From Caulobacter flavus (GTDB lineage: Bacteria > Pseudomonadota > Alphaproteobacteria > Caulobacterales > Caulobacteraceae): a stretch of 64,000 nt of DNA. Shown in pieces: positions 9,153 through 16,941 of this stretch. The position numbers and the translations under genes are program-made. The notes under the pieces were generated by a model. That model was given only the letters and a program-made list of their open reading frames with translations. It was not told the DNA's origin and made no database searches. The stretch's first letter is position 1. Each line of letters opens with the position of its first letter. The DNA lies in NCBI RefSeq assembly GCF_003722335.1, contig NZ_CP026100.1, forward strand, positions 1,400,001 to 1,464,000, read 5' to 3'.

Positions 9153-9782
9153 ATGCAAGTCCAAATCTCCGGCAAGCATGTCGACGTTGGTGAGGCTCTG
9201 CGAGCGCGAGTCGCCGACGAAATCGCCCTGAGCATCGGCAAGTATTTCGACCGAGGCGGTGACGCCGACGTCGTGATCAGCAAGGAGGGCTACGCCTTCC
9301 GTGTCGATTGTTCGGTAAAGCTGGCTTCGGGCCAGCAGCTTCTGAGCCACGGCTCCGGCGGCGACGCCCACATGGCGTTCGACCAGGCCCTGGCCAAGAT
9401 CGAGACGCGCATAAGGCGCTACAAGCGTCGTCTCAAGAGCCATACCGAGGCGGCTGTCGCCAAGCAGGCCGAGAACGCCGCGTTCTACGTGCTGCGCGCC
9501 CCCGAGGACGAGCACGAGGACGAAGACTGGTCGATCGAGGAGGATCACCCCGCCGGCGCCCCGTCGGCCATGGTGATCGCCGAGACCCAGGCCTCGCTGA
9601 AGACGATGACCGTTTCCATGGCTGTCATGGAACTGGACTTGACCGAGTCCCAGGCAATCGTGTTTAGGAACGCCGCCCACGGCGGATTGTCGGTGGTCTA
9701 CCGCCGGCCGGACGGAAATATCGGCTGGATCGACCCCGAGCGCACCAAGCCGCTGAACGGAAACGGCTCGACCTTGAGCTAG
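9153..9782 (+). CDS. hpf: Ribosome hibernation promoting factor, long form
   Basis: 209 residues, the two-domain long HPF. The N-terminal S30AE domain (1-105) begins MQVQISGKHVDVGEALRARV and contains the basic helix AKIETRIRRYKRRLKSH that binds the 30S decoding region. An acidic linker (EDEHEDEDWSIEED) leads to the C-terminal dimerisation domain with MAVMELDLTESQAIVFRNA and GLSVVYRRPDGNIGWIDP, the strand-swap region that holds two ribosomes as a 100S particle. It was long annotated as a sigma-54 modulation protein because of its place beside rpoN. Confidence 0.95.
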   Translation: MQVQISGKHVDVGEALRARVADEIALSIGKYFDRGGDADVVISKEGYAFRVDCSVKLASGQQLLSHGSGGDAHMAFDQALAKIETRIRRYKRRLKSHTEAAVAKQAENAAFYVLRAPEDEHEDEDWSIEEDHPAGAPSAMVIAETQASLKTMTVSMAVMELDLTESQAIVFRNAAHGGLSVVYRRPDGNIGWIDPERTKPLNGNGSTLS

Positions 9783-9867
9783 CTGGAGCCTAAGCGGTCC
9801 CGGCGCGTTTCGGGACCGCGGCGGCCGAGCTTTCGGCGGCCGGCATAGAGCGAGCTAGTTGAAGTCC

Positions 9868-10335
9868 ATGACTATCGGCGATCTTCTGGACCACGGGGCG
9901 GTGACCCTGCGCGTCAGCGCCAAGGACAAGCGCCAGGTTCTCGGCGTCATCGCCGACTTCGCCGGCCGCGTGCTTGGCATCGATTCCGACATCGCCCTGG
10001 ACGGGCTGGTCGAACGCGAGGCCGCCGGCTCCACCGGCGTCGGCCAGGGCGTGGCCCTGCCGCATGCCCGCGTGCCGGGCCTGGACCGCGTGCGCGCCGT
10101 CTTCGTGCGGCTGGAGACCCCGGTGGCCTTCGACGCGCTTGACGACAAGCCGGTCGACCTGTTCCTGGCCCTGTTCGCCCCGCCCGAGGCCAACACCCAG
10201 CACCTGCGGGCCCTGGCCCGCGTCTCGCGCATGCTGCGCCAGCCCGAACTGCGCGAACAGCTGCGCCAGGCCCGTTCGGCCGACGCCGTCCACGTGCTGC
10301 TGGCCCGCGAGACCGCGACCCCGACGGCGGCCTAG
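9868..10335 (+). CDS. ptsN: Nitrogen-regulatory PTS enzyme IIA (EIIA-Ntr)
   Basis: 155 residues from the ATG at 9868 (a TTG at 9859 gives three more residues). A PTS EIIA type-2 domain fills the protein: MTIGDLLDHGAVTLRVSAKD at the start, the phospho-accepting His in GVALPHARVPGL, and the FLALFAPPEANTQHLRALA segment. PtsN is phosphorylated by EI-Ntr and NPr and coordinates carbon/nitrogen balance, potassium and stringent responses. Its TAG stop overlaps the TAG stop of the convergent downstream gene through a shared CTAG palindrome (10332-10335). Confidence 0.93.
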   Translation: MTIGDLLDHGAVTLRVSAKDKRQVLGVIADFAGRVLGIDSDIALDGLVEREAAGSTGVGQGVALPHARVPGLDRVRAVFVRLETPVAFDALDDKPVDLFLALFAPPEANTQHLRALARVSRMLRQPELREQLRQARSADAVHVLLARETATPTAA

Positions 10336-10823
10336 AACCCGGCGTCGTCCGGCGCGAGCCACGCCTGCGCGACGGGGCTCTCATACTCGCATCCGACCAG
10401 CACCTTGCCCGCCAGCGGCGCCTGATGCAGCGCGTAGGCGACGATCTTGCGCGTGTCGTCGATGCGCCGTTCGGCCGGACCGTAGGGATCGGGCGTCAAC
10501 CGCAGGCGCGCCGACACCGCCGCCAGATCCTGGCCGGCCACGACCAGGGCGATGCGTCCCGGCGAGAGATAGATTTCCCGCGCGACGTGGCCGAGCGCGT
10601 CGACCGGCCTGTCCAGGCGGTAGAGGGCGCCGGAAGGGGCGGCCAGATGCTGGACCGCCGTCTTCATGCCTTGGTCCTCTGCGGCCAGCCTTTCCAGCAG
10701 GCCCGGAAGTTCGGCGTCGCCGATCTTGCAGCCGACCGTGCGGGTCAGCAGGGTCTCGGCCGCGGCCGGCGTGGCCGCGACGAGCAGGAGCGCGGCCGCC
10801 AGGCCTCCAGCATGGAGCGTCAT
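10332..10823 (-). CDS. Secreted protein of unknown function, paralog of its upstream neighbour
   Basis: 163 residues with a clear signal peptide (cleavage near AAAAE, residue 22). I do not recognise a named family. Cysteines lie near the mature N-terminus (TVGCKIGDAE) and near the C-terminus (GKVLVGCEYES), probably a disulfide. The central part, YRLDRPVDALGHVAREIYLS, aligns by eye with YRLARPVQVFGRSTSLIAFN of the next protein upstream, and both end in GKxLxGCxY. The start codon is 1 bp after the neighbour's stop, so the two are cotranscribed. It converges on ptsN with overlapping stop codons. Confidence 0.75.
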   Translation of the reverse strand: MTLHAGGLAAALLLVAATPAAAETLLTRTVGCKIGDAELPGLLERLAAEDQGMKTAVQHLAAPSGALYRLDRPVDALGHVAREIYLSPGRIALVVAGQDLAAVSARLRLTPDPYGPAERRIDDTRKIVAYALHQAPLAGKVLVGCEYESPVAQAWLAPDDAGF

Positions 10824-10824
10824 C

Positions 10825-11364
10825 CTAAAGCACTTCGATCTTGTAGCTGCAGCCGGCCAGCGTCTTGCCCGGATGGGTGGTGACGGTCGACACGTTCAGC
10901 GTGATCCGCGTCTGAGTGGTCAGGCCGTCGGCGGTCTCGGTCTTTTCCGCGATCACCCGCTCGCCCATGAACTTGGCCGGGACGTCGATCGCCGGCTCGA
11001 TCTTCAGTGCCTTGGCCAGCGCATGCGGGTCGGCCTCGTCGAGCACCGCCATCGGGCCCGAGCTGTTGAAGGCGATCAGGCTGGTCGAGCGGCCAAACAC
11101 CTGGACCGGCCTGGCCAGGCGATACTGCTTGAGCATGAAGTTCGGCGACTTCACCTCGGTCATGCCGAAGTGCCTGCGGGCGTCGGCGCCTTCGGTCCCG
11201 GCCAGCCAGAAGGCCACGGTGTTGTAGGTCGGCACGTCGTAGGTCTCGCAGGCGATCAGCCTGGCCAGATCCACGGTCTTGGGGTCGATCTCGTCGTCCT
11301 GGGCCATGGCGGGGGCGGCGCAGGCGAAAGCGGCCATCGCGCCGGCCATCAGCGTCTTGATCAT
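10825..11364 (-). CDS. Secreted protein of unknown function, paralog of its downstream neighbour
   Basis: 179 residues with signal peptide MIKTLMAGAMAAFACAAPAMA and a mature chain that starts QDDEIDPKTV. Cysteines at LIACETYDVPTY and KTLAGCSYKIEVL resemble the two-Cys layout of its partner. The YRLARPVQVFGRSTSLIAFN stretch and the GKTLAGCSY tail match the partner, so a tandem duplication followed by divergence is likely. It is the first gene of a two-gene operon. No catalytic motif is evident; a periplasmic binding or structural role is possible but not shown. Confidence 0.75.
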   Translation of the reverse strand: MIKTLMAGAMAAFACAAPAMAQDDEIDPKTVDLARLIACETYDVPTYNTVAFWLAGTEGADARRHFGMTEVKSPNFMLKQYRLARPVQVFGRSTSLIAFNSSGPMAVLDEADPHALAKALKIEPAIDVPAKFMGERVIAEKTETADGLTTQTRITLNVSTVTTHPGKTLAGCSYKIEVL

Positions 11365-11395
11365 GGATACGCTCCTACTGGGGTAAGCCTCGCGA

Positions 11396-11788
11396 CTAAC
11401 GCGCGAAGATGCTCCGCGTCAGGCACGAGAAGACCAACCGCCCGGCCTCGTCGAGCAGGTCCTGCTGGGCGATGACGATGCCCTTGCCCTCACCGACCGG
11501 ATCCTTGCCCATTACCGTCATGCGGCCGCGCAGCAGCTCGCCCGCCGGCGGGTTGCGCAGCCAGCGCAGGGCGTCGACGCCCACCCGCTTGGTCTGGGGC
11601 CAGTCGGCGCTGGCGTCGGCGTCCAGCCGGGTCCAGATGGCGAAGACCATGGCGTCGGGGGCCCCGGACGCCGGGTCCCAGCCGGGCTGGAAGGCGGCGA
11701 TGAAGGCCTCCAGGGCCCGCCCGTCCACCACCGTCGTCCCCAGCGTCACCACCTGACCGATCTGGATGTCGTCGAACGAAGCCGGCAC
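11396..11788 (-). CDS. MaoC-like hotdog-fold protein
   Basis: 130 residues from the GTG at 11788, chosen because AGGAGA sits six bases upstream; longer versions from ATG 11866 or TTG 11893 exist but lack such a site and add a basic, non-conserved leader. The sequence FDDIQIGQVVTLGTTVVDGRALEAFI has the opening pattern of MaoC-type (R)-hydratase domains (F-D-D-x-x-x-G followed by a helix). WTRLDADASADWPQ and RGRMTVMGKDPVGEGKGIV suit the later strands. The canonical hydratase Asp/His pair is not evident, so activity is uncertain: it may bind acyl-CoA or be a divergent dehydratase. Confidence 0.65.
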   Translation of the reverse strand: MPASFDDIQIGQVVTLGTTVVDGRALEAFIAAFQPGWDPASGAPDAMVFAIWTRLDADASADWPQTKRVGVDALRWLRNPPAGELLRGRMTVMGKDPVGEGKGIVIAQQDLLDEAGRLVFSCLTRSIFAR

Positions 11789-11901
11789 GCGCGCTCTCCT
11801 GGCGAAGCAGATCAGCGACCTGACCACGACGCCTTGAAGGTTGTCGAGAGCGCGCGCACGGGCCATGTGTCGCTCTGTACGTTTAGCACTCAAGGTCGCC
11901 G

Positions 11902-14097
11902 ATGCTGTTGCGCAGGTTCCTCGCCGCCGTCCTGGCCCCGCTGGCCCTACTCGCCGCCGCCGCGCCGGCGCGCGCCGAGGTCGTCAAGACCGGCCATATC
12001 GAGGTGGAGCTGGTTTCCCAGGAAACCGCCGCCGTGCCCGGCTCGACGGTGTTCGTGGCCCTGCGCCAGAAGATCCAGCCGCGCTGGCACACCTACTGGC
12101 GCAATCCCGGCGACGCCGGCGACGCCACCAAGATCGTCTGGACCCTGCCGGCCGGCTGGACCGCCGGCGACATCGTCTGGCCGACGCCCGAGCGCGTGCG
12201 CGTGGGGCCGCTGCAGGACTACGCCTATCACGACGAAGTGCTGCTGCCCGTGCCGATCACCGTGCCCGCCTCGGCCAAGCCGGGGCAGACCGTGACCCTG
12301 AAGGCCGCCGCCGCCTTCCTGGTCTGCGAGGAGATCTGCGTGCCCGAGGACGCGGTGGTGACCCTGTCGCTGCCCGTCGTCGCCGGCCCCGCCCAGCCCG
12401 ATCCCAAGTGGGGCGGGACGGTCGCCAAGGTGCTGGCCGCCGCGCCCAAGCCCGCCGGCCTCAAGGCGACGTGGAAGAAGGACGGCGAGATCCTGAAGCT
12501 GTCGGTCACCGGCCCGGCCCTGAAGGGCGCCGACTTCGCCGACGCCTATTTCTTCCCCTATTCGGGCAAGGCCATCGACCACGCCGCGCCGCAGGCGATC
12601 GAGCGGGGACCCGAGGGCCTGACCCTGTCGCTGACCGCCGGCTTCGACTTCGGCCCCGAGGCGACGGAAGCGCCGACCGAGCTTTCCGGCGTCCTGGCCC
12701 TGAAGGGCGGGTCCTACGAGATCACCGCCACGCCCGGCGAGACGCCCGCGGGGTCTGTAGGGCTAGGCTCTCTGCCCGCTGCCGGCGCCGGTTCGACCGG
12801 CGGCTCGCAAGCCTCCGGCGGTGGTGACGCCGCCGCCTCGGGCCTGGCCGGCGGCCTGCCGGTCGCCCTGCTGTTCGCCTTTCTCGGCGGCCTGATCCTC
12901 AACCTGATGCCCTGCGTCTTCCCGGTGCTGTCGATGAAGGCCGCCAGCCTGGCCGCCCACGCCCACGACGCCGGCAAGACCCGTGTCCAGGGCCTGGCTT
13001 TCCTTGCCGGCGTCGTGGCGACCTTCCTGGCGCTGGCCGGCCTGCTGATCGCCGTCCGCGCGGGCGGGCAGGCCGTGGGCTGGGGCTTCCAGCTGCAGTC
13101 GCCGGCGGTGGTGGCGGTGCTGGCTCTCTTGATGCTGCTGGTGGCGCTGAACCTGTCGGGCGTGTTCGAGGTCGGCGGCGCCGTCCAGGGCGCGGCGGGC
13201 GGCGTCGCGGCCGGCTCGGGCCTGGCCGGCGCCTTCCTGACCGGCGCCCTGGCGGTGATCGTCGCCGCCCCCTGCACCGCGCCGTTCATGGCCGGCGCCC
13301 TGGGCTTCGCCCTGACCCAGCCGCCGGCCTTCGCCCTCTTGGTGTTCCTGGCGCTGGCCCTGGGCTTCGCCGCGCCCTTCGTGATCCTGGCCTTCGCGCC
13401 GGGCCTGTTGAAGAAGCTGCCCAGGCCCGGCGCCTGGATGGACGTGCTCAAGCACGCCCTGGCGTTTCCGATGTACGGCGCGGCCGCCTGGCTGGTCTGG
13501 GTGTTCAGCCAGCAGGCCGGCGGGGTGGCGCTTGCCCTGCTGCTGGCCGCCGCCGTGCTGGTCGCCTTCGCCGCCTGGGCCTATGGCCTTGGCGAAGCGC
13601 GCCGCTTCGTCGGCAAGAGCCCGCTGGTCGCCTTCGGCTTCGCCCTGGTCGGCCTGGCCGGCGGCGTCGCCCTGACGATCGGCGCGCTGAAGGCGCCGGC
13701 TCCCGCCGCTTCGGGCCCGCAGACCGCCGAACTCGCCGGCCGCGGACTCGTCGCCGAACCCTGGAGCCCCGAGCGCGTCGCCGCGCTGCGGGCCGAAGGC
13801 AAGGTGGTGATGGTCGACTTCACCGCCGACTGGTGCGTGACCTGCAAGGTCAACGAGAAGACCGCCCTGGGCGGCCAGCGCCTGGCCGACGCCTTCAAGG
13901 CCCAGGACGCCGTGCTGCTGAAAGCCGACTGGACCCGGCGCGACGCGACCATCGCCGCGGCCCTGGCCGAGCACGGTCGCGCGGGCGTGCCGCTGTATCT
14001 GGTCTATCCCAAGGGCGGCGGCGCCCCGGTCATCCTGCCCCAGCTGCTGACCGAGGGCCTGGTGATCGAGGCGGTGGAGAAGGCCGCCAAGGGCTAG
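11902..14097 (+). CDS. DsbD/ScsB-type thiol:disulfide interchange membrane protein
   Basis: 731 residues. A signal peptide (to about residue 25) precedes a periplasmic domain of the DsbC-corrector/DsbD-alpha type with VCEEICVPEDA. A membrane domain of eight helices (about 310-595) follows, with the two redox cysteines in NLMPCVFPVLSMKAA and AAPCTAPFMAGAL. A C-terminal thioredoxin domain ends the chain, with active site DWCVTCKVNE. This chain passes reducing power from cytoplasmic thioredoxin to periplasmic partners. The long N-terminal domain resembles ScsB-type relatives more than E. coli DsbD. A periplasmic redoxin encoded at 15556 is a plausible client. Confidence 0.88.
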   Translation: MLLRRFLAAVLAPLALLAAAAPARAEVVKTGHIEVELVSQETAAVPGSTVFVALRQKIQPRWHTYWRNPGDAGDATKIVWTLPAGWTAGDIVWPTPERVRVGPLQDYAYHDEVLLPVPITVPASAKPGQTVTLKAAAAFLVCEEICVPEDAVVTLSLPVVAGPAQPDPKWGGTVAKVLAAAPKPAGLKATWKKDGEILKLSVTGPALKGADFADAYFFPYSGKAIDHAAPQAIERGPEGLTLSLTAGFDFGPEATEAPTELSGVLALKGGSYEITATPGETPAGSVGLGSLPAAGAGSTGGSQASGGGDAAASGLAGGLPVALLFAFLGGLILNLMPCVFPVLSMKAASLAAHAHDAGKTRVQGLAFLAGVVATFLALAGLLIAVRAGGQAVGWGFQLQSPAVVAVLALLMLLVALNLSGVFEVGGAVQGAAGGVAAGSGLAGAFLTGALAVIVAAPCTAPFMAGALGFALTQPPAFALLVFLALALGFAAPFVILAFAPGLLKKLPRPGAWMDVLKHALAFPMYGAAAWLVWVFSQQAGGVALALLLAAAVLVAFAAWAYGLGEARRFVGKSPLVAFGFALVGLAGGVALTIGALKAPAPAASGPQTAELAGRGLVAEPWSPERVAALRAEGKVVMVDFTADWCVTCKVNEKTALGGQRLADAFKAQDAVLLKADWTRRDATIAAALAEHGRAGVPLYLVYPKGGGAPVILPQLLTEGLVIEAVEKAAKG

Positions 14098-14118
14098 AAG
14101 GCTCTAGATCAAACGCCT

Positions 14119-14571
14119 CTAGGAGCGAGCGGCCGTCTCGCGGATCAGGCGGGTCGTCTGCGCCGCCGAGATCAGCGCGCAGGCGCCGTAGACCACTGCG
14201 ACCAGGACGACGCCGTTCAGGATCAGATGCAGTTCCCGCGCGCCCGCCAGCAGGGCGATGGCGGTCAGCGCCGACGCCAGGCCGACGCCGGCCCAGGCCG
14301 CATGGATACTGCTCAGGGTGTAGCTCAGCGTCCGGCCGTCGGCGCCGGCCTCGATCGAGAACCGGCCCCGCTCGTAGAGCGACATCGGCAGCAGCGGGTC
14401 GCGCGCCCCCGACCATCGCGACATGTCGAAGGTCACCCGCTCGGGCGCCTGGCGCCTGGGCTGCCTCTCCGCCTCGGCGAGCAGCTTCTCCATGCGGTCG
14501 ATGACGACCTCGCCGGCCACGTTCGGGTTCAGCGGCGCGGCGCCGCGCAAGGTCCACAGGAAGTCGAGCAT
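14119..14571 (-). CDS. Hypothetical protein with two C-terminal membrane segments
   Basis: 150 residues, no family recognised. The N-terminal half is soluble and charged (EKLLAEAERQPRRQAPERV). The C-terminal half has two hydrophobic helices (AAWAGVGLASALTAIALLAG and LILNGVVLVAVVYGACALIS) followed by a short basic tail, suggesting an inner-membrane protein with a cytoplasmic N-terminal domain. It begins 44 bp after the lipoprotein gene stop and probably shares its transcript. Confidence 0.65.
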   Translation of the reverse strand: MLDFLWTLRGAAPLNPNVAGEVVIDRMEKLLAEAERQPRRQAPERVTFDMSRWSGARDPLLPMSLYERGRFSIEAGADGRTLSYTLSSIHAAWAGVGLASALTAIALLAGARELHLILNGVVLVAVVYGACALISAAQTTRLIRETAARS

Positions 14572-14615
14572 GTCCTAGCCGTACGGTCGGGCGGCCGGCC
14601 GGGCAATGGGGCGGG

Positions 14616-15368
14616 CTACTTCTTCTTGCCGCCCCAGGGCAGGCGTTCCTTCACCCCGTCCATCGGCGTGCGGGTGGTGGTCACCGGCGGCGGGGCGACG
14701 ACGACGGGCTTGGGCAGGGGATAGGCCCGCCAGCCGGTCTGGATCAGCGCCTCGAAGCCCTGGCAGCGGGGCAGGATCCGCACCGCGCCGGTCCTGGGCC
14801 TGGCGAAGGGCGGGGGTTGGTTGACGGTCTGGCGTCGCGGATCGATGAACCGCCAGTCGCCCGGCAGGCCGTAACCCTTCTCGCCGCCGGTCTTGACCGC
14901 CTGATAGGCGATGTTGGCCTGGAAGGGTTTGACCCCGTACTTGAGCATCGCGCGCAGGAAGATTGCGTCGGCCTCGGCCCGCTTGTCCTTCTCGCCGATG
15001 GCGTAGAGCCAGTCGTGGACGATGGCGGCGCGGGCCGTCGGGCCCTGCGGGTCGATGAAGCCCTGGCCGTACCACGGCACGCTGGCGAAGTCGGTGACGT
15101 ACCAGCGCGGCACGACGATCACCTTGCCGGTCTCGACGTCGCAGTAGGGGAACTCCGCCTCCAGGGTGAAGAGCTTACGGCCCTCCTTGGACTGGTTGAA
15201 CAGCATCACCGGCTGCGGCGTCAGCGAGCTGGGCGGGGTGGGGGCCACCACCGGCACGAAGACCGTCGTCTCCTTGGTCGTCGTGCAGCCGGCCGCGAAC
15301 AGGCCGAGCGCCAGGGCGCCCATCGCGAGGACCGGGGCGAGCGAAAGCTTGGAGCGGAGCGTCATCAT
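14616..15368 (-). CDS. DUF1353-like lipoprotein
   Basis: 250 residues from the ATG at 15368. The N-terminus MMTLRSKLSLAPVLAMGALA leads to a lipobox-like LFAAGC, so Cys about 27 is probably lipidated. The mature part contains VTDFASVPWYG and AIVHDWLYAIG, the paired signatures of the DUF1353 family otherwise best known from phage-encoded proteins; their function is undetermined. The C-terminus is proline- and lysine-rich (LPKPVVVAPPPV, GGKKK). A longer reading of the frame to 15719 has poor start context and an implausible leader. Confidence 0.75.
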   Translation of the reverse strand: MMTLRSKLSLAPVLAMGALALGLFAAGCTTTKETTVFVPVVAPTPPSSLTPQPVMLFNQSKEGRKLFTLEAEFPYCDVETGKVIVVPRWYVTDFASVPWYGQGFIDPQGPTARAAIVHDWLYAIGEKDKRAEADAIFLRAMLKYGVKPFQANIAYQAVKTGGEKGYGLPGDWRFIDPRRQTVNQPPPFARPRTGAVRILPRCQGFEALIQTGWRAYPLPKPVVVAPPPVTTTRTPMDGVKERLPWGGKKK

Positions 15369-15555
15369 CGTGCGGGGCAGGGGGAAACGGGCGAAGCGAT
15401 GCCGTCTTCTGGCGGCCGAAATGCGGCGGATCAAGCGGTCAAGGTGAAGCTTGGCCTTGTGCGACAAAGAATTGCGCGGTCGGTGCGCTGTTCCACCGCA
15501 GGGTGATCCGTGAGACTGTCTCGCAAAAGCCGGCTTTGGCCCTTCGGAGGTTCCC

Positions 15556-16158
15556 ATGATCACCCGTCGCCTGATCGTCGCCAGCGCCCCGCTGGTCGTG
15601 CTTGCCCCGACCCTGGCCATGGCCGCCCCGGCCCCGGCCTTCACCGCCAGGGACATCGACGGAAAGACCCGCTCGCTGGCCGAGTTCAAGGGCAAGACCG
15701 TCGTGCTCGAATGGGTCAACGAGGGCTGCCCCTATGTGAAGAAACACTACTCGGGCAACATGCAGGGCCTGCAGCAGGCCGCTGTCGCCGACGGCGTCGT
15801 CTGGCTCAGCGTCGCCTCCTCGGCCCCCGGCAAGCAGGGCTATTTCGCCGACGGCGCCCAGGCCAGGACCTGGATGAGCGCCAAGGGCGCCAAGCCGACC
15901 ACCCTGCTGCTCGACCCCGAGGGCGTAGTGGCCACGGCCTACAAGGCCAAGACCACCCCGCACATGTACGTCATCGATCCGGCCGGCCAGCTGGTCTACC
16001 AGGGCGCCATCGACGACAAGCCGTCCAACAAGGTCGAGGACATCGCCACGGCCAAGAACTACGTCGCCGCCGCGCTCTCGGACCTCAAGGCCGGCCGCAA
16101 GGTCGCCGTGCCGGCCAGCCAGCCCTACGGCTGCGCGGTGAAGTACAAGGACGCGTGA
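15556..16158 (+). CDS. Periplasmic redoxin (AhpC/TSA-thioredoxin fold)
   Basis: 200 residues with signal peptide ending at AMAAPAPAF. The thioredoxin-fold AhpC/TSA domain shows FTARDIDGKTRSLAEFKGKT and an active-site region EWVNEGCPYVKKHY with a single Cys in place of CxxC. HMYVIDPAGQLVYQGAID supplies the cis-Pro and following strands. A second cysteine lies 7 residues from the end (QPYGCAVKY) and could be the resolving partner. Members with the GCPYVKKHY motif are usually annotated thioredoxin family proteins of unknown substrate. The start is supported by GGAGG at 15547. Confidence 0.82.
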   Translation: MITRRLIVASAPLVVLAPTLAMAAPAPAFTARDIDGKTRSLAEFKGKTVVLEWVNEGCPYVKKHYSGNMQGLQQAAVADGVVWLSVASSAPGKQGYFADGAQARTWMSAKGAKPTTLLLDPEGVVATAYKAKTTPHMYVIDPAGQLVYQGAIDDKPSNKVEDIATAKNYVAAALSDLKAGRKVAVPASQPYGCAVKYKDA

Positions 16159-16181
16159 GGGGCATCCCTTACCCGTAAAAT

Positions 16182-16271
16182 CCCCGCGAAAGCGGGGACC
16201 CAGGCGTTTTATCGTCGAGCGTCGGGCGTTTCAGAAAAAAGCCTGGGCCCCCGCGTGCGCGGGGGTTTTAC
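16182..16271. repeat. Palindromic intergenic repeat pair between convergent genes
   Basis: Two GC-rich hairpins in inverted orientation: CCCCGCGAAAGCGGGG followed by ACCCAGGC at 16183-16205, and GCCTGGG followed by CCCCCGCGTGCGCGGGGG at 16240-16266. The outer halves are near complementary, so the unit can also fold as one long stem around a 35-nt centre. It lies between the convergent redoxin and a secreted-protein gene and probably terminates transcription in both directions. The arrangement is that of a REP/BIME-type repeat. Confidence 0.7.
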
Positions 16272-16290
16272 GGAAGAAAGAGCAATACCC

Positions 16291-16782
16291 TCAAGCCGCC
16301 GGCTGCGGCGGCGCGGTGATGACCTCGACGTTGTCGTTCAGCAGGTAGACCATGTCGCGCAGGGCCTGGTCCTGGGTCTTGACGGTCTTGGCGTCGGCCA
16401 TGGCCGTCAGCTTCTCGGGCAGATCCTGGCTGATGCCGCGCAGGATGCATTTCAGGTCGTCGACCGCCCCGCGCTGCTTCAGGGTCACGTGGCCCTTCAT
16501 GTCGAGCGCCGACAGCGCCTCGATCTCGGCCTTGAAGGCGGCAAACCCCGGCAGCGGCGCGGCGGCGGCGGCCGGATCCTTGGGCAGGGCCTCGCGATAG
16601 CCTTCGACGCGGGTCTTCAGGGCGCCGGCGCGTTTGACGATCTCGGCGAACAGGGGCTCGCCCGCCACCGAGGGCGGGGCCTGGCCCGGCTGCACGATTG
16701 CAGGAGCCTGGTCGACGGGCGCCGCCGAAGCGGTCGAAGCCAGCCACAGCATGGCGGAAAAGGCGACCGCGTCGCAGGACAT
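16291..16782 (-). CDS. Secreted protein of unknown function
   Basis: 163 residues from the ATG at 16782, which follows CGAGGAG; an upstream ATG at 16818 lacks such a site. A short signal peptide (AMLWLASTASAAPV) leads to a helical, alanine-rich mature chain with two Cys (SCDAV within the leader and DLKCILRGI). Helical segments such as LFAEIVKRAGALKTRVEGY and VKTQDQALRDMVYLLNDNV suggest a small helical bundle. No family recognised. Monocistronic, divergent from pgi. Confidence 0.7.
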   Translation of the reverse strand: MSCDAVAFSAMLWLASTASAAPVDQAPAIVQPGQAPPSVAGEPLFAEIVKRAGALKTRVEGYREALPKDPAAAAAPLPGFAAFKAEIEALSALDMKGHVTLKQRGAVDDLKCILRGISQDLPEKLTAMADAKTVKTQDQALRDMVYLLNDNVEVITAPPQPAA

Positions 16783-16941
16783 CGCAAACTCCTCGCGAAA
16801 AACGTCATTGGTCTTCATGACGCCGAGACTGACCTTTGGTAAGCCGCCTTGCGTAAACGCCGTTTTACCACAGCGTGGCAGCCGAAAGTGGACGCCGGTT
16901 TCGGCGGCCGCCACGCGCCCAACATGCCAATGGAGTTGCCC

